From: Catonia carolina
Lineage: Eukaryota; Arthropoda; Insecta; Hemiptera; Achilidae
Direction: 5' to 3'
Assembly: GCA_035578175.1 (NCBI GenBank)
Contig: JAQMRL010000005.1
Coordinates: 50,945,722 to 51,009,721, forward strand
DNA: 64,000 nucleotides
Position 1 is the first letter of the stretch. Each line of letters starts with the position of its first letter. Positions 11,704-23,670 of this stretch are shown piece by piece. A model generated the notes under the pieces. It did no database searches. It was not told where the DNA came from and saw only the letters and a list, made by a program, of their open reading frames with translations. A program made the translations under genes and the position numbers.

Positions 11704-12107
11704 TGTTGTTGTTGTTTAGGTTATTAGCTGAAAGGATCATTTGAACCTCTATGGAGCCTTTATATTAAGTGAAACGAGGATGAGTTGGTTTACAAATGCC
11801 TTCCTCACTGAGTGGAAAAGTATGCTTATCAGAATGCCCGGCTCTCCGAAAAACATCTTTTCATCCTGCAAATGACACCTGTATTTCATTCACCACAAAG
11901 GGTGGGGTGGCTGTATAATGAAATTCATTACTGTTAGAAGAGATAATTCTGATTAGTGTCTTTTAGACATCTACCTCTTCTGTTCTTAAATCTTTCAGTC
12001 ATATAAGTGGCTGACCATTTGGTAAGAAACAGAACTATTTTTAGTAACCCTGGAACTAGCAGGTCGAGTTCAAATACTTTAACACTCCACCTGCGTGTTA
12101 TGGGCAA
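11704..12107 (-). mobile_element. Family B, near full length
   Basis: It begins with the complement of the AAC tail (GTTGTTGTTGTTTAGG) and runs to CACCTGCGTGTTATGGGCA. All conserved blocks are present with scattered substitutions and small indels. No clear TSD was seen. Confidence 0.76.
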
Positions 12108-13083
12108 CAGGAAGGTATAGGAATAATAATAAATAAATAAATTTTATTGTCCACGTATTGTAACAATTTTTGTATTCGTCTTTAGTTTTGTACAAAATTA
12201 TACCGGTTATCAATACAATCTTTTTAGTAAAATTGGCAGATCCATCTACATTCGTTCTGTTTAATGAATAGGCCACTCGAGTGATGAAAATATTGACGTG
12301 TTAATAAAAATTTGACAGCCGTACAACAAATTGTTAAGTTAATTAAAATTGCAATCGTTACACTAAATTAGTTTAAATTGCTATTAAAACTTTGTTCAAA
12401 AATAATTTCAAAAACTTGGTATCGAATCTAGTTTTTTAAAAATCATTTATAAGCAATTAAGTTAATTGAATTGCATTCTACGTATGTCTAATTTAATTAA
12501 ATATTTTTAAGATAATTAAATCTTGTATAATCTGTTTACATAATAAAATAGCTAATAAAACTTCCGGTTTTAAATTTTTATGTACCTTTTTAATCTTGCC
12601 AAAAATTTAAATTTATACTTGAAATTTGTTTCTTATTTTGGCGTCATAAATAATTTATTTTTTAAATAATAAAACTAGATTTATCAAATTTTACTATCAT
12701 TTAAAATACTTCAGAGTTTTCCTTTAATTAAAATTAATAAGATGCAAACCTTTTATTACACGAAAGTAATAGGGTTTCTGTTCAATTTTTTATAATTTAA
12801 AACTTCGAATTGTTCTTTTTATTTCGATGTTAACAATATTTTGGACTGAAGAGTTACTAGACCAACTTACAATCACACGACTAAGAATTTGTCACACTCA
12901 ACTGATACACTGTCACCTCATGAAAACTTGGTAGTAGAGGATAAAATTAATCAGTGAGGTTTTTTAGTTGAATTAAAAGATATTTGTTCTTGTGAATTAA
13001 CAGAAACTATTCCCGGGATAAAGTGTACTTAATTTTGCGGCTAATATTAAATTAGGCTAATTATTAGTTAATATAATATTAAT
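12108..13083. other. No gene; possible retroelement 3' end near 12120-12160
   Basis: On the minus strand, GGACAATAAAATTTATTTAT followed by a TTA-rich tail near 12120-12160 resembles a polyadenylation signal plus simple-repeat tail of a LINE. The adjoining minus-strand frame to 12276 has no recognisable similarity. The rest is plain AT-rich DNA. Confidence 0.3.
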
Positions 13084-13478
13084 GTTGTTATTGTTTTGGT
13101 CATCAGCTAAAAGGCTGGTTTGAACCTCTAGAGGCTTTACTTAGTAAAACGAGGAACGAGGTGGTTTACCAATGCCTTCCTCACTGAGTGGCAAAGTATG
13201 TTTACCAGCATGCCAGGCCCTCTGAAAATATGTACTTTCCACCCTGCAAATGACATCTTCAGTTCATTCTCCACAGGGTCTGGCTGTATAATGAAACTCA
13301 TTACTCTCATAGAAGATAACTTTGATTAGTGTCTTTTACATCTGCACCTCTTCTGTTCTTAAATGATTCAGTCATATGATGATGGCTGACCATGTGATAA
13401 GAAACAGAATTATTTTTTTATAGCCCTGTAACTAGCAGATCGAGTGTAAATAATTTAACACTCCACCTATTATGGGTG
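13084..13478 (-). mobile_element. Family B, near full length
   Basis: It starts with a degenerate AAC tail complement (GTTGTTATTGTTTTGGTCA) and ends at CTCCACCTATTATGGGTGG. It retains the central blocks. No certain TSD. Confidence 0.76.
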
Positions 13479-13568
13479 GTTTTTTTTTATGAATTACATA
13501 TAGAATTTAGTTTTACATTTTACATTTAGCATCACCATCGCACAACACAATCCTCTAATTTATTACTT

Positions 13569-13684
13569 GTAGGCCCTACTTTCAACTCAGTGAGGAAGGC
13601 AATAGTAAACCACATTACTTCTCGTTTTTACTTATTAAAACTTCTACAAGTTAAAACTAGCCTTTCGGCTGTTGACCTAAACAT
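13569..13684 (+). mobile_element. Family B, 3' fragment (sense)
   Basis: It covers only the 3' ~115 bp, from ACTCAGTGAGGAAGGCAATA through the GCCTTTCGGC hairpin to GACCTAAACA. It faces the copy just upstream, so the pair forms a short inverted repeat. Confidence 0.72.
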
Positions 13685-14766
13685 CACAGGTTATATTATT
13701 ATTAAAAGACCAAAAAAATGGCTGACAAAATTATTATAACAGAGCTACGATAGCAAGTATGGCAACGTTGCTGGCAAATCATTGGCTAGCTATGAAGTGT
13801 GTGGGGAGGGGGTCAATGCGTACGTTCAGAGATCATCACCGCTGAAAAATAGTATAGTTAAATTAGTTATTTATATTAATGTTATTATTTAATATTAAAT
13901 TATTCTGTTCATAAACTGTTCTTTAGTTATAACCAATGGTGGTAACTTTGAATGAAATTTATTAAAAAAGAAACTTGATTAAAGTTTTAATTTTGTTCTT
14001 TTCAACACCAAACAAAAGAGCTTCCTACTTATATAAAATAGGAAATCAAATGTAGTTATTCCACAAATTACCTAAAAAGTATTTAAATTTATGTATTGTA
14101 GTTATGCACGCACACTCACAAGTAAACTAATAGGTTAAAGTTTGGTAAACTAAGAAACCTTTTTATATATTTCTAATAATTTCATTAATACATCCGAGAT
14201 ATTAATTTACATTTTGTAAATCCTGTTGTGTTTGATACGCAAGAACGTTACATAATAGTTCATAAAACTGTTGTTTTATTAATTCTGTTGTATATCTTGG
14301 AAAGGGAAAGCCGTCGTATCACCTGTAATGTTTAATCAAAGGTTACTAAAACCTACCTACCTTTTTAAAGGGCAAAAAATTACGCATATTTTTTTATTTA
14401 AATTTTATTATTTAATAGATATATTGTTCTGTTGGTTTTTAATTATTACGCAATTCGTTGATGTATTATATATTTATTTTTATTTGTTATTAATGTTTAT
14501 ATTTTATTATTTCATGTTTTTGGGGTGTTCCTTTTTAATTTAATACATAATAAAATATTATGTGTATTGTTTTTTATCGATGAATCAGTATTGTGTATCG
14601 CTATTGAAAGTAATATTTTTTATATACGTTTTTAAACGTTAATGTGTGCACGGTGTAATCTTTTCAATTCAGAACAATAAGCAACCCGATAACACACAGG
14701 TGGAGTTTAATAGTTGTTGGGTCGAACGGCGAAAATAAGCTATCGTTTCATTTTCAGTTTGTTTTA
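13685..14766. other. No gene or recognised repeat
   Basis: AT-rich. One short GC-richer patch near 13735-13850 matches nothing else here. The T-rich frame at 14328-14543 is low-complexity. Confidence 0.45.
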
Positions 14767-15679
14767 ACTTTCTCTTGTATATATGAATAAATTGGAAGAA
14801 AAGTATTGTTTTCATGTCGATTTTTCTAAATCGCGTTTTCACCGGATGTACACGTTTTTTCAGAACCTCTGAACCCAAAAAAAACATGTTTTTAGCTATT
14901 GGTCTATGTGTGTGTGTGAACAGAATATCTCAAGAACGGAACATCGTACGAACTTAAAACTTGAAACTTAAGTTACATACCACTAGAGGACCCGACACAA
15001 ACATTTTCATCAAAATCGGTCAACCGGAAGTAGTAGTTTAGTCTTGTCATTTTTCACTTTTTTGCCATTTTTTAAAAAACGGCTCCTACGATTTTTTAAA
15101 GAATCGCCTCATTTACTACATTTTTTATGCTCTACAAGATAGGGTAGGGGCCATGTCTGCTGAAATTCTTGGTGCGGCTGTTTCTCGTAAAAAAATTGTT
15201 TTTTGAATATTGCTACTATATTATACATTTTAGCGTAAAAATGTATCTAGTAAAAGTTGTAGAGAATTTAAAGTTCTACAACTATTAATTCAAACATTTT
15301 TTTGTATAACGCTTAGTTTATCCGTAGTTAGAGATTTTATGTTTTTTTCTCACGAAATCGTGTAAAAATCGATTTTTTTTAAAGATTCCATCCTTATTAT
15401 GCATTTTACAAAAAAACGTATAGCTAATAAAATTTATAGAAAATTAAAAGATCTACAACTTTTATTTCGAGCATTCTTCTCTATAGAGCCTAGTTTAGTG
15501 TAAAAGAGTGATTTTCCGTATTTTTAAGCTAAACTAAGGTTGATTTTCACTTTACGTCTTTCACTTATGATTAAAATAAGATTATGTTTTTGTTGTTCTA
15601 ATTTTTATTACTAATGTTAGGTTATGTTGTTAATTATTTGCATTGGCAAGAGAAAGTTGTGTGAGTGTTTTACACCAGA
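14767..15679 (+). mobile_element. Family A, full-length sense copy
   Basis: All parts are present in sense order: the 5' subterminal repeat (ACTTTCTCTTG), a short TG tract (about 14910), GGTCAACCGGAAGTAGTAGT, and AGATAGGGTAGGGGCCATGT. The first internal repeat is about 15216-15378 and the second about 15387-15540. TTAAAATAAGATTATG follows, then the 3' subterminal repeat GGCAAGAGAAAGT, the degenerate stem-loop and CAGA before a T-run. It is the clearest copy for seeing the two internal repeats. Confidence 0.8.
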
Positions 15680-15734
15680 TTTTTTTTATAATTATTTTTC
15701 TTTTAGAGCAATTCATTTTCTATAAAAGGCTATG

Positions 15735-16140
15735 TTGCCCATAACAGGCAGGTGTAGTATTAAATTATTTACGCTCGATCTGCTAGAAAAAATCCAGGGC
15801 TACAAAAAATAGTTCTGTTTCTTATCACATGATCAGCCAATTTTATGACTGAAGCATTTAAGAACAGAAGAGGGAGGGGTGTAAAAGACACTTCACAGAG
15901 TTATCTCCTTTGAGAGTAATGAATTTCATTATACAACCACACATTGTGGTGAATGAAGTGAAGGTATCATTTGCAGGGTGGAAGATAGATGCTTTTTACA
16001 GGGCCTGGAATGCAGATAAACATACTTTTCCTCTTAGTGAGGAAGGTAATTGTAAACCACCTCACTCCTCGTTTTACTTAGTGAAGCCTTTAGAGATTCA
16101 AACCAGCCGTTCGGTTGATGACCTAAACAAAAAAAAACAA
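15735..16140 (+). mobile_element. Family B, sense, full length
   Basis: It starts TGCCCATAACAGGCAGGTGT and ends GATGACCTAAACAA plus an A-rich tail. An open frame runs through its 3' half (15910-16200, from MNFIIQP to the tail). The same frame is open in two other copies (near 26695 and, on the minus strand, 41085), but not in the copy at 19059-19453. Confidence 0.78.
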
Positions 16141-17064
16141 CTAAAAGTTAAGGAAGGAAAAAATAATTATAAAATTTTAAAATTTGAGCTTAATTATTAA
16201 TGAACTCGAGATAATTCTTGATAATAATTATTACAATGGAATGTAATTTTATTTGTAATTTGTCTGTAATACATTGTATAGTAGATCAATTCTTTCGATA
16301 AACAATGTTTGTTTAGAAATTGTTTACCGCTTTTGACGTGAGTGTGTTTGTGTGTGATACTATTACTAATTAAAGATGGTATGCGTACGTAAACACATTT
16401 GTAGTACGGTAGTATTGGAAGCTCTTTACACGTAGATCTACTCACATACATTTAGTAGCTCTTCATTTGTTGCGTTCGCGCTCATTTTGAACTTTCCCTG
16501 TTGCACGTCTCGATACTTTCAAGTGTCCGGTTTTATAAATGTTAAAACAAGTAATAGCACCCAGTCTGACCAACTTCATATTTCTATAAATTCTATCATT
16601 CACATTCTTTTATTTTATGCAATTACATTATTATTGTGTTAGAAAAATAATTACATCCATTATTTATATCGAAATCCAGTTTTTATAATATAAAATCATT
16701 TTAAATAATGCATTGTTTTAAAAATGATCGTGAAGATTTTTATTAATAACTATCATAATTAAAATAGCTCTGTTTTAATTTATTTCATTATCTGCAAGAT
16801 TTGTTAATCTTCTTTTTTCACCACAAATAGGCAAACGTATCTTTTCCGGAAATGTGAAAACCTACTCTAGCCATCTCATTCAAGGCTTACCCACATCTTG
16901 TAGTTCGATGGTTATTCTTTCTAGGAAAATTCGATGAACGATCATTCCATCTCTTTCTGTACTCACTGATTGTAGTAATCGTTGCTTGAACCACCAACTT
17001 TATCCCGAAACATGTATAATCTGGAACAACAAAAAGTTAAGAGCATCAAAATCTTTTCATAATT
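16141..17064. other. No gene or recognised repeat
   Basis: AT-rich; no family match and no coding evidence beyond short random frames. Confidence 0.45.
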
Positions 17065-17305
17065 ATCTTCATCGACAACTGTGAAGATCCTCACAGAATA
17101 AAACGTTTTAAAACATTGGATTTACTTTTACGATTTTTTCCATCATGGTCATCGTCATTTTCAACTTCGACTACTTTATGTTTCAAGATATTAATGCACA
17201 GTTCAGAGTTAAGTTGTTTCGTTTTTTGTTCAGAGTTTAGTGTTTTTAAACACACTACTGAAAGTGTTTTAAATTTTCATTCTAAGAACATTATTATTTT
17301 TTTAA
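17065..17305 (+). pseudogene. Jockey-type LINE, extreme 3' end
   Basis: The translated start gives DPHRIKRFKTLDLLLRF, a decayed version of the Jockey-clade C-terminus seen better at 49059 (HRLKRFKPLDLPLRF). Downstream, the 3' untranslated part (TCATCGTCATTTTCAACTTC, then AAACACACTACTGA and TTCTAAGAACATTA) matches that second copy, so both derive from one element. The region upstream has been lost. Non-functional 5'-truncated copy; its 3' boundary abuts Family A at 17312. Confidence 0.65.
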
Positions 17306-17311
17306 ATTTTA

Positions 17312-17432
17312 ACTTTCTCTTGCCTGTATGAATATATAGGAAGGAAAGTATTGTTTTCATGTCGATTTTTTGAAATCAAGTTTTCACCGGATCTACACGT
17401 TTTCTGACCCCCTGAACCCCAAAAAACATGTT

Positions 17433-17505
<73 letters not shown>
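17312..17505 (+). mobile_element. Family A, 5' fragment ending in a long (TG)n
   Basis: The 5' subterminal repeat ACTTTCTCTTGCC, the CTGTATGAATATATAGG hairpin and the ATCTACACG block are intact. A pure (TG) run of about 33 units (17438-17504) follows, and the similarity ends there. Confidence 0.8.
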
Positions 17506-17547
17506 GTATGATAAAAATTGTGTTAAAGAGTAGTTACAGAAATCACT

Positions 17548-17727
17548 GCCGGCCGCATTGGCGTGGTTGGTAACATGCTCGCCTCTCATCATGCGGTCTT
17601 GGGTCGAATCCCATTCGGGCACGGCATATTTTCATACATTACAATAAATCATTTCATCCTTCACCGTCAACATTAGCAGTAATTGCAGAACAATCGGACG
17701 TTAAACCAAAAAAAAAAGAAAAAAAAA
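17548..17727 (+). mobile_element. Family D SINE
   Basis: It has the GCCGGCCGCATTGGCGTGG head, the B box GGGTCGAATCC (one base shorter than the 5065 copy), the tail module (CATTAGCAGTAATTGCAG, CGGACGTTAAACC) and an A-rich end. ACAGAAA precedes and follows it, a weak TSD candidate. Confidence 0.82.
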
Positions 17728-18447
17728 CAGAAAATGGTTTTTGCCATAAGTTAAAGATAAGCCTTTTTAAAAATTGTCACCAGCCATGAGACGCGTTTAT
17801 CATGAAAGGGATTTTTCTCATGTAATTTTTTGAAGGTTTATTATATTCTTAATTATATTTGCTTTGCTATTTTATTAATAACTTTCCACAGATATTGGGA
17901 AAAGTAATTGTGCAAAAATCGAATAGATTTGCTACTTACCTACTTATACACTAGTATGGCCATATAAATCAAAGTCGATTTTATTGCCTCGTTCTTTAAC
18001 AATCTCCATTCATCTCCATCATCAGTTTCTTTCTCGGTAACACCCAGTACATTTGCTACTGTTCTTTTAAACTTCATGTAAACCTCCTACAGAAGTAGGT
18101 CTTAGTTTAATCACTGTACTAAAATATCTGATGAGAACTCTTAAGTTTGATATTTCTCCGTTCTTTAATAATAATAAAACTGTATTTGCATATTTTTTAC
18201 AATTATTTCAAAAAGCTAGAATACATTAAAATAATTTACGATTTACGAAGTGGAGAAAATTGATCTACCTAATATAGGCTAAAAGCCATCTCCTAGGGTA
18301 GGAAAACTTACTAGGGTAGGTATATTTTCTTTTATTTAGTGTAACAATACAAAAGAAATTAAAAACTACATGAGGGCTTATAAAAAAGTCATTTTTACAA
18401 TAAATAAATAAATTTCTTAAAAAAAATTTAGTGTGAAATAGAAAATC
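17728..18447. other. No gene or recognised repeat
   Basis: AT-rich sequence; nothing recognised. Confidence 0.45.
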
Positions 18448-18738
18448 ACAAAAATCGGTCAACCGGAAGTAGTAGTTTATTCGTGTAATTTTTAACTTTT
18501 TGCGATTTTCTTAAAAACGGCTCCTAAAATCGGCTCCTGAACCAGGAACCTTCGTCTCCGAAAATCAGCTGTTAAACATCTGAGTTTGGCGACGACTTTA
18601 CCTATAGACTAACCCGGTGGGTTTTATGTTTTTTTGAGGTTAATTTTTTAAATTTCTAATGTTTTATTACTAATGTTAGGTTATATGGTCATTATTTGCA
18701 TTGACAACAGAAAGTCTTGTGAGTGTTTCACATAAGAT
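18448..18738 (+). mobile_element. Family A, fragment split by Family C
   Basis: ATCGGTCAACCGGAAGTAGT and the ATTTTCTTAAAAACGGCTCC block are followed by a Family C head. Then comes the 3' end (TTACTAATGTTAGGTTATAT, subterminal repeat, stem-loop). The two internal repeats are absent. Confidence 0.68.
18537..18620 (-). mobile_element. Family C, 5' head only
   Basis: The complement of the C head: ACCAGGAACCTTCGTCTCCG, AATCAGCTGTTAAACA, and CTAACCCGGTGGGT. It stops at the end of the tRNA-like part; the body is missing. Confidence 0.72.
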
Positions 18739-19058
18739 TTTTTTATTTAAGGGATTCACTCGTAGCTATTTAGCTTAGAATTCGGTTAAATATTCAATCG
18801 GATTAAAAAAAAATTAACATTAGTTTCACTCCTTACTCAGAGAGAAAGTAAACGTGCCTCATTCATTTAATTCGATTCGGTAAATTCAACGTCTTTATCT
18901 TACAGGAAAGTGCGTATGTAGTAAGTACAATTCTCGTAAAGTTATTAATAACATTTAATAACTTATTCATCAAGTGAATGTATTCAGTTGCATCAGACTT
19001 TATTTAAATAAAAAGTGTAGTTTTTGTATTGCATTTGTTTCTGTTTACCTTTACCTAT

Positions 19059-19453
19059 GTCCAGAACGAGCAGGTGAAATGTTAAATTAATTGCACTCGA
19101 TCTGCTGGTTCTAGGGCTACAAAAAAAGTTCGGTTTCTTAGCGCATAGTTAGCCAATTAAATGACTGAACTATTTAAGAACAGAAGAGGTAGAGGTGTAA
19201 ATGACACTACTCAGATTTATCTCCTTTGAGAGTAATGAATTTCACTATACAGCCAGCCCCTGTGGTGAATGAAGTGTAGGTGTCATTTGTAGGGTGGAAA
19301 GTAAGTGCTTTTTGGAGGGCCTGGCGTGCTGATAACTATACTCTTTCAACTCAATGAGAAAGGTAATAGTAAACCACCTCACTCCTCGTTTTTACTTGGT
19401 AAAACCTCTAGAGGTTTAAACCAGCCTTTCGGCTGTTGACCTAAACAACAACA
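19059..19453 (+). mobile_element. Family B, sense, complete with 12-bp TSD
   Basis: Flanked by ACCTTTACCTAT (19047-19058) and ACCTTTACCTGT (19454-19465). The element therefore runs from CCAGAACGAGCAGG to GACCTAAACAACAACA, 395 bp, which fixes the family's length and its AAC tail. An in-frame TAG in the reading frame that is open elsewhere argues against a conserved protein. Confidence 0.85.
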
Positions 19454-19713
19454 ACCTTTACCTGTATAGCAAATTATTTTCATCGATCTGTTTAACTTTT
19501 TCCCGATTAATTATGTTTAATATTTCAGTATTTTTTAGTACCTGGATACATTTTATTCCCAATAAACGTACTTTGAGTATTGGTAATAATAAATTAAAAT
19601 TTGTTATAGAATAAATTAATATTATTCTAATAGATATCAAGAAGAATAGGTCACGGAACCTGTACTGGGATCCACGTAACCACTGGTTGCCTCGAATCAT
19701 GCCTTCCAATTTT

Positions 19714-20700
19714 CTTCCTTCTCTTGCTCTATATTAATACGTTGGGAAGAAAAGTATTATTTTCATATCGATTTTTCATCGGAAATATACGTTGTCCGGC
19801 CCCCTGAACCCAAAAACCCATGTTTTTTATCGATTGATGTGTGTGTGTGAACAAAATATCTCGAAATAGAATGTATCTTGTTGTTTAGGTCTGCAGCCGG
19901 AAAGGCTGGTTTGATCCTCTATAGATTTACTAAGTAAAACGAGATGTAAGGTGGTTTACAGTAGCCTTCCTCACTGAGTACAAAAGTAGCCTTTGCTTAT
20001 CAGCATGCCAGGCCCTCCAAAAAGCATCTACTTTGCACCCTGCAAATGACAACTTCACTTCATTCACCACAAGGTCTGGCTGTATAATGAAATTCATTAC
20101 TTTCAGAGGAGATAACTCTGACTATTGTCTTTTACACCTCTACCTCTTCTGTTCTTATATAGTTCAGTCATATAATTGCCTGACCACGTGATAAGAAACA
20201 GAACTATTTTTTGTAGAATATCGTTTAAAATTCAAAATTATAAGTTCCACTAGGGTACCACTAGGGGATCTGACACGAAAATTTTCTTCAAAATCGGTCT
20301 GTATTAGTTTATTCGTGCGATTTTCTCAAAATCTGCTCTTACGATTTTTTTTAAAATCGCGGTATTTACCACAATTTTTTATTCTCTACAATATAGGGTA
20401 AGCAATATGTCTGCTTATATTTTTTGGAGGGTTGTTTCTTCCATAGTACTTTTTTTAAGATTGTGGCCTTAATGTGCATTTTAGGGAAAATTGTATAATT
20501 AAAGATGTAGTTCAGAAATTAGTGATTTTCTGTATTTTGGTCATCAAATTTAGTAAAAAATGGATTTTTAAGATAACAGGCTTAGTATGCATTTTACGAC
20601 AAAAGTAGACTATATATAATTAAAGTTTTAGTAATTTTTTTTAGAAAAAAGTACAACTTTTATTTCAAGCATTGTTTTCTATAGGCCTTCGTTTAGCTGT
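19714..20700 (+). mobile_element. Family A, split by a Family B insertion
   Basis: A degenerate 5' end (CTTCCTTCTCTTGCTC), a short TG tract (about 19837) and CAAAATATCTCG precede the Family B copy. The A sequence resumes at about 20217 and continues through both internal repeats to GCCTTCGTTTAGCTG near 20700, where it breaks off before the 3' end. Confidence 0.68.
19873..20216 (-). mobile_element. Family B, 5'-truncated, inserted in Family A
   Basis: It begins with the AAC tail complement and ends at AACTATTTTTTGTAG, lacking the sense 5' ~50 bp. TAGAATGTATC before and TAGAATATC after are a plausible TSD within the A sequence. 5' truncation with an intact tail fits target-primed reverse transcription. 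Confidence 0.72.
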
Positions 20701-21246
20701 GGCGTTAAGTATAGCTACAAAGACACGTTTTCAGTGTCTGTCTAGCTGCTATGTTTATTGTTTTGTGCTCAATTCGTAAAAAACGATAAGTTTCGTGAAG
20801 TTTTTGTTGTGTCGTATATACCATAAAAAATCATACTTTAAAGAAAAACCCGTAGAATTTATTTATACATACACTTCAATTCAATTAAGGAATTCAATTT
20901 CTTATTTAAGTCCATAACATTTTTACTACTTCAGATTCTTACATCAAATCTCTGGTCTGTGTGTGGTAAAGATATTTTACATTAAAAAAATTGAAAATAT
21001 ACAAAATTTTAATTAAAACCCCATAAAATTCATTGAATTTTTTTGGAATATTTATTGAAATTTTTTCAGCATTCAAATGTCATAACCCATTTGTATTCCT
21101 ATTAAGCTTACGAGTAGTTAGATTAAATGAAGGTGATTGTATTTTTTTTTAATTAACAAATTAATGAAAAATATTTTTGTTTAGGATACATCATATGCTT
21201 GTCATAGCGATGCAGGTTGTAAAAAAGTAAGATTAACCTATTAGAA
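20701..21246. other. No gene or recognised repeat
   Basis: AT-rich spacer. Confidence 0.4.
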
Positions 21247-21345
21247 TTTACTAGACACTCACCAGAAATCGAACCCAGAACCTTCCTTTTGTAATCTACC
21301 GCTTTAAATCAATTAACCACAGAGGTTGCCAATGTATTAAAAAAA
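21247..21345 (-). mobile_element. Family H tRNA-like SINE head
   Basis: On the minus strand, CAACCTCTGTGGTTAATTG (A-box-like) precedes CTGGGTTCGATTTCTGG (B box). This is the same arrangement as the SINE carried inside Family E, but diverged and without a clear tail. Confidence 0.55.
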
Positions 21346-21639
21346 ATTAATTGTGGTGTGAATCATTTGTTAATATTTGTTTTTATGTAACTCTGTAATT
21401 AGCTAATGTTTTATTTAAAAGTTTAGTATTTATATTTGGTGAAAGTACTTGACGTACTGTAATTCATTTTTTTCTTCTATTCTTCTAAATAGGCTAATGC
21501 ATTACGTCATAAGAATTTTAGTTCTTAGTGCTGATGAAGTACCGAGACAAACAGTTTTACTGAGTAATCTTTTTGTTAATATATACAAAAGTAATAATTG
21601 GTTTATTGCCACGGCTGGAACATTATATTACAAAAAAAA
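21346..21639. other. No gene or recognised repeat
   Basis: AT-rich spacer up to Family A. Confidence 0.35.
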
Positions 21640-22577
21640 TCTGGTGTGAAACACTCACATGACTTTTTCTTGCCAATGCAAATAAAGACCTATAAAACCT
21701 AATATTAGTAATTAAACATTAGAAATAAACAAAAAACTAACCTCAATATACATGACCTAATTTTAATCATGAGTGAAAGACGCAAAATAAAAATCAATCT
21801 CAGTTTCGCTTAAAAATACGGAAAATCACTCTTTAAACTAGATTCTGTAGAGAAAAACGCTCTAAATAAAAGTTGTAGATCTTTTAATTTTATGTAAATT
21901 TGATAATATACTTTTTTGTCGTAAAATGCATAATAAGGCTGAAATCTTTTTAAAAAAATCGATTTTTTACACGTTTTCGTGAGAACAAAACAGAAAATCG
22001 CTAATTACCGCTAAACTAAGCGTTATTTAAAAAAAAAATGTTTAAATAAAAGTTATAGTATTTTAAATTCTCTACAACTTTTATTATGTTACATGTTTAC
22101 GCTAAAATGCATATTAAAGTCGAAATCGGAAAAAAACAATTTTTTTACGAGAAAACAGCCTCCCAAAGAATTTCAGCAGACACGGCGCCTACCTTATCTT
22201 GTAAAGCATAAAAATTTAGTAAATTAGGCGATTTTAAAAAAAAAAGTTGTAGGAGCTATTTTTGAGAAAATCACAAAAAAGTGAAAAATGACACGAATAA
22301 ACTACTACTTCCGGTTGACCGATTTTGATGAAAATGTTCTTGTCAAGTCCGGTAGTATTATCTAACTTAAGTTTCAAGTTTGTACGATGTTCCTTTCTTG
22401 ATATATTCTGTTTACACCCACACACCGACACACACAGAGACCAATCGCTAAAAACATGTTTTTTGGGTTCAGGGGGTCTGAAAACGTGTAGTTCCAGTGA
22501 AAACTCGATTTCGAAAAATCGACATGAATACAATACTTTCTTTCCTATAGGCTATATTCATATAGGTAAGAGAAAGT
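21640..22577 (-). mobile_element. Family A, full length
   Basis: Terminal stem-loop at the left, both subterminal repeats (ACTTTTTCTTGCC and GTAAGAGAAAGT, each with a change), both internal repeats, the ACTACTTCCGGTTGACCGA block and a short interrupted CA tract (about 22416-22438). Length 938 bp matches the copy at 1420-2344. A/T runs flank both ends. Confidence 0.8.
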
Positions 22578-22633
22578 AAAAAGTTTATTTGCTCATATAC
22601 TTGTAAAATAGGCCTATACTGTAACATTATACA

Positions 22634-22801
22634 AAGAGTGGTGGTTTACAATTGCCTTCCTCGCTGAGTGAAAAAGTATGCTTCATCAGCAAGCCAAGCT
22701 CTCTAAAACCACCTACTTTCCACACTGCAAATGACACTTCTGCTTCATTCACCACAAGGTTGACTGTTTATTGAAATTCATTACTGTCAGAGGAGATAAT
22801 T
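22634..22801 (-). mobile_element. Family B, internal fragment
   Basis: GTGGTTTACAATTGCCTTCC through TTCATTCACCACAAGG to GAGGAGATAAT. Both ends of the family are missing. Confidence 0.7.
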
Positions 22802-22829
22802 ATAGGCCTATTATTAGGGTTTGGTACCT

Positions 22830-23269
22830 AATAAAAGTTGTTGCGAATTTTAAATCCTACAACTTTTATTTCAAACATTTTTTGTATAACGTTTAGTTTA
22901 GCCGTAATTAGCGATTTTCTGTTTTTCTCAACAAAACTTGTAAAAAATCGATTTATTTGAAGATTTCAGCCTCAGTATGCATTTTACGACAAAAGTGTAA
23001 ATAACCAAATTTATAGAAAATTAAGAGATATACAAATTTATTTAAAGCATTTTCTCTACAGAGCCTAGTTAGTGTGAAAGAGTGATTTTCCATATTTTTA
23101 AGCCGAACGAGGTTGATTTTCATTTTGCGTCTTTCACTCTTGATTAAAATTAGGTTATGTTTATTGACGTTAGTTTTTTATTTAGTTCTAATATTTTATT
23201 ACAATGTTAGGTTACATTGTTAATTATTTGCGTTGGCAAGAGAAAGTTGTGTGAACATTTCACTCCAGA
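22830..23269 (+). mobile_element. Family A, 3' half
   Basis: It starts in the first internal repeat (TCCTACAACTTTTATTTC), includes the second, and ends with the subterminal repeat GGCAAGAGAAAGT and a degenerate stem-loop. The 5' half is missing. Confidence 0.76.
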
Positions 23270-23670
23270 TTTTTTTACATTGTAGACTGGATGTCTACAA
23301 GTATGAAGACACCTAAAAAAGTGTTAACCTTGAATATTTGAAATTTTGCGTTAGAATTTATCTGCGGAAATATACTCGTATGTTAGGATGTTTATAATTT
23401 TTTCTTATTTGAAATATCTAATAAATCTAATGCTTTTAATTATAACCTTCTAATTGGATAGTGTTATTCTAGTTCATTATTAATAGGTAAAAAGAATATG
23501 ATTCGCTCTAATTAATCTTTTAATTAAATCCTATTTAAGAATACGATATGCCTACCTGATCTATTGAGTGAATCGCTTTATTATACAGTAAGCCTAATAG
23601 TTTTCTATTTTTCTCTTTGTTACCAAGTCGAATTGTTTTGCCTGTTATTCGATTATAAGTTTTTTAATTA
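23270..23670. other. No gene or recognised repeat
   Basis: AT-rich spacer. Confidence 0.35.
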
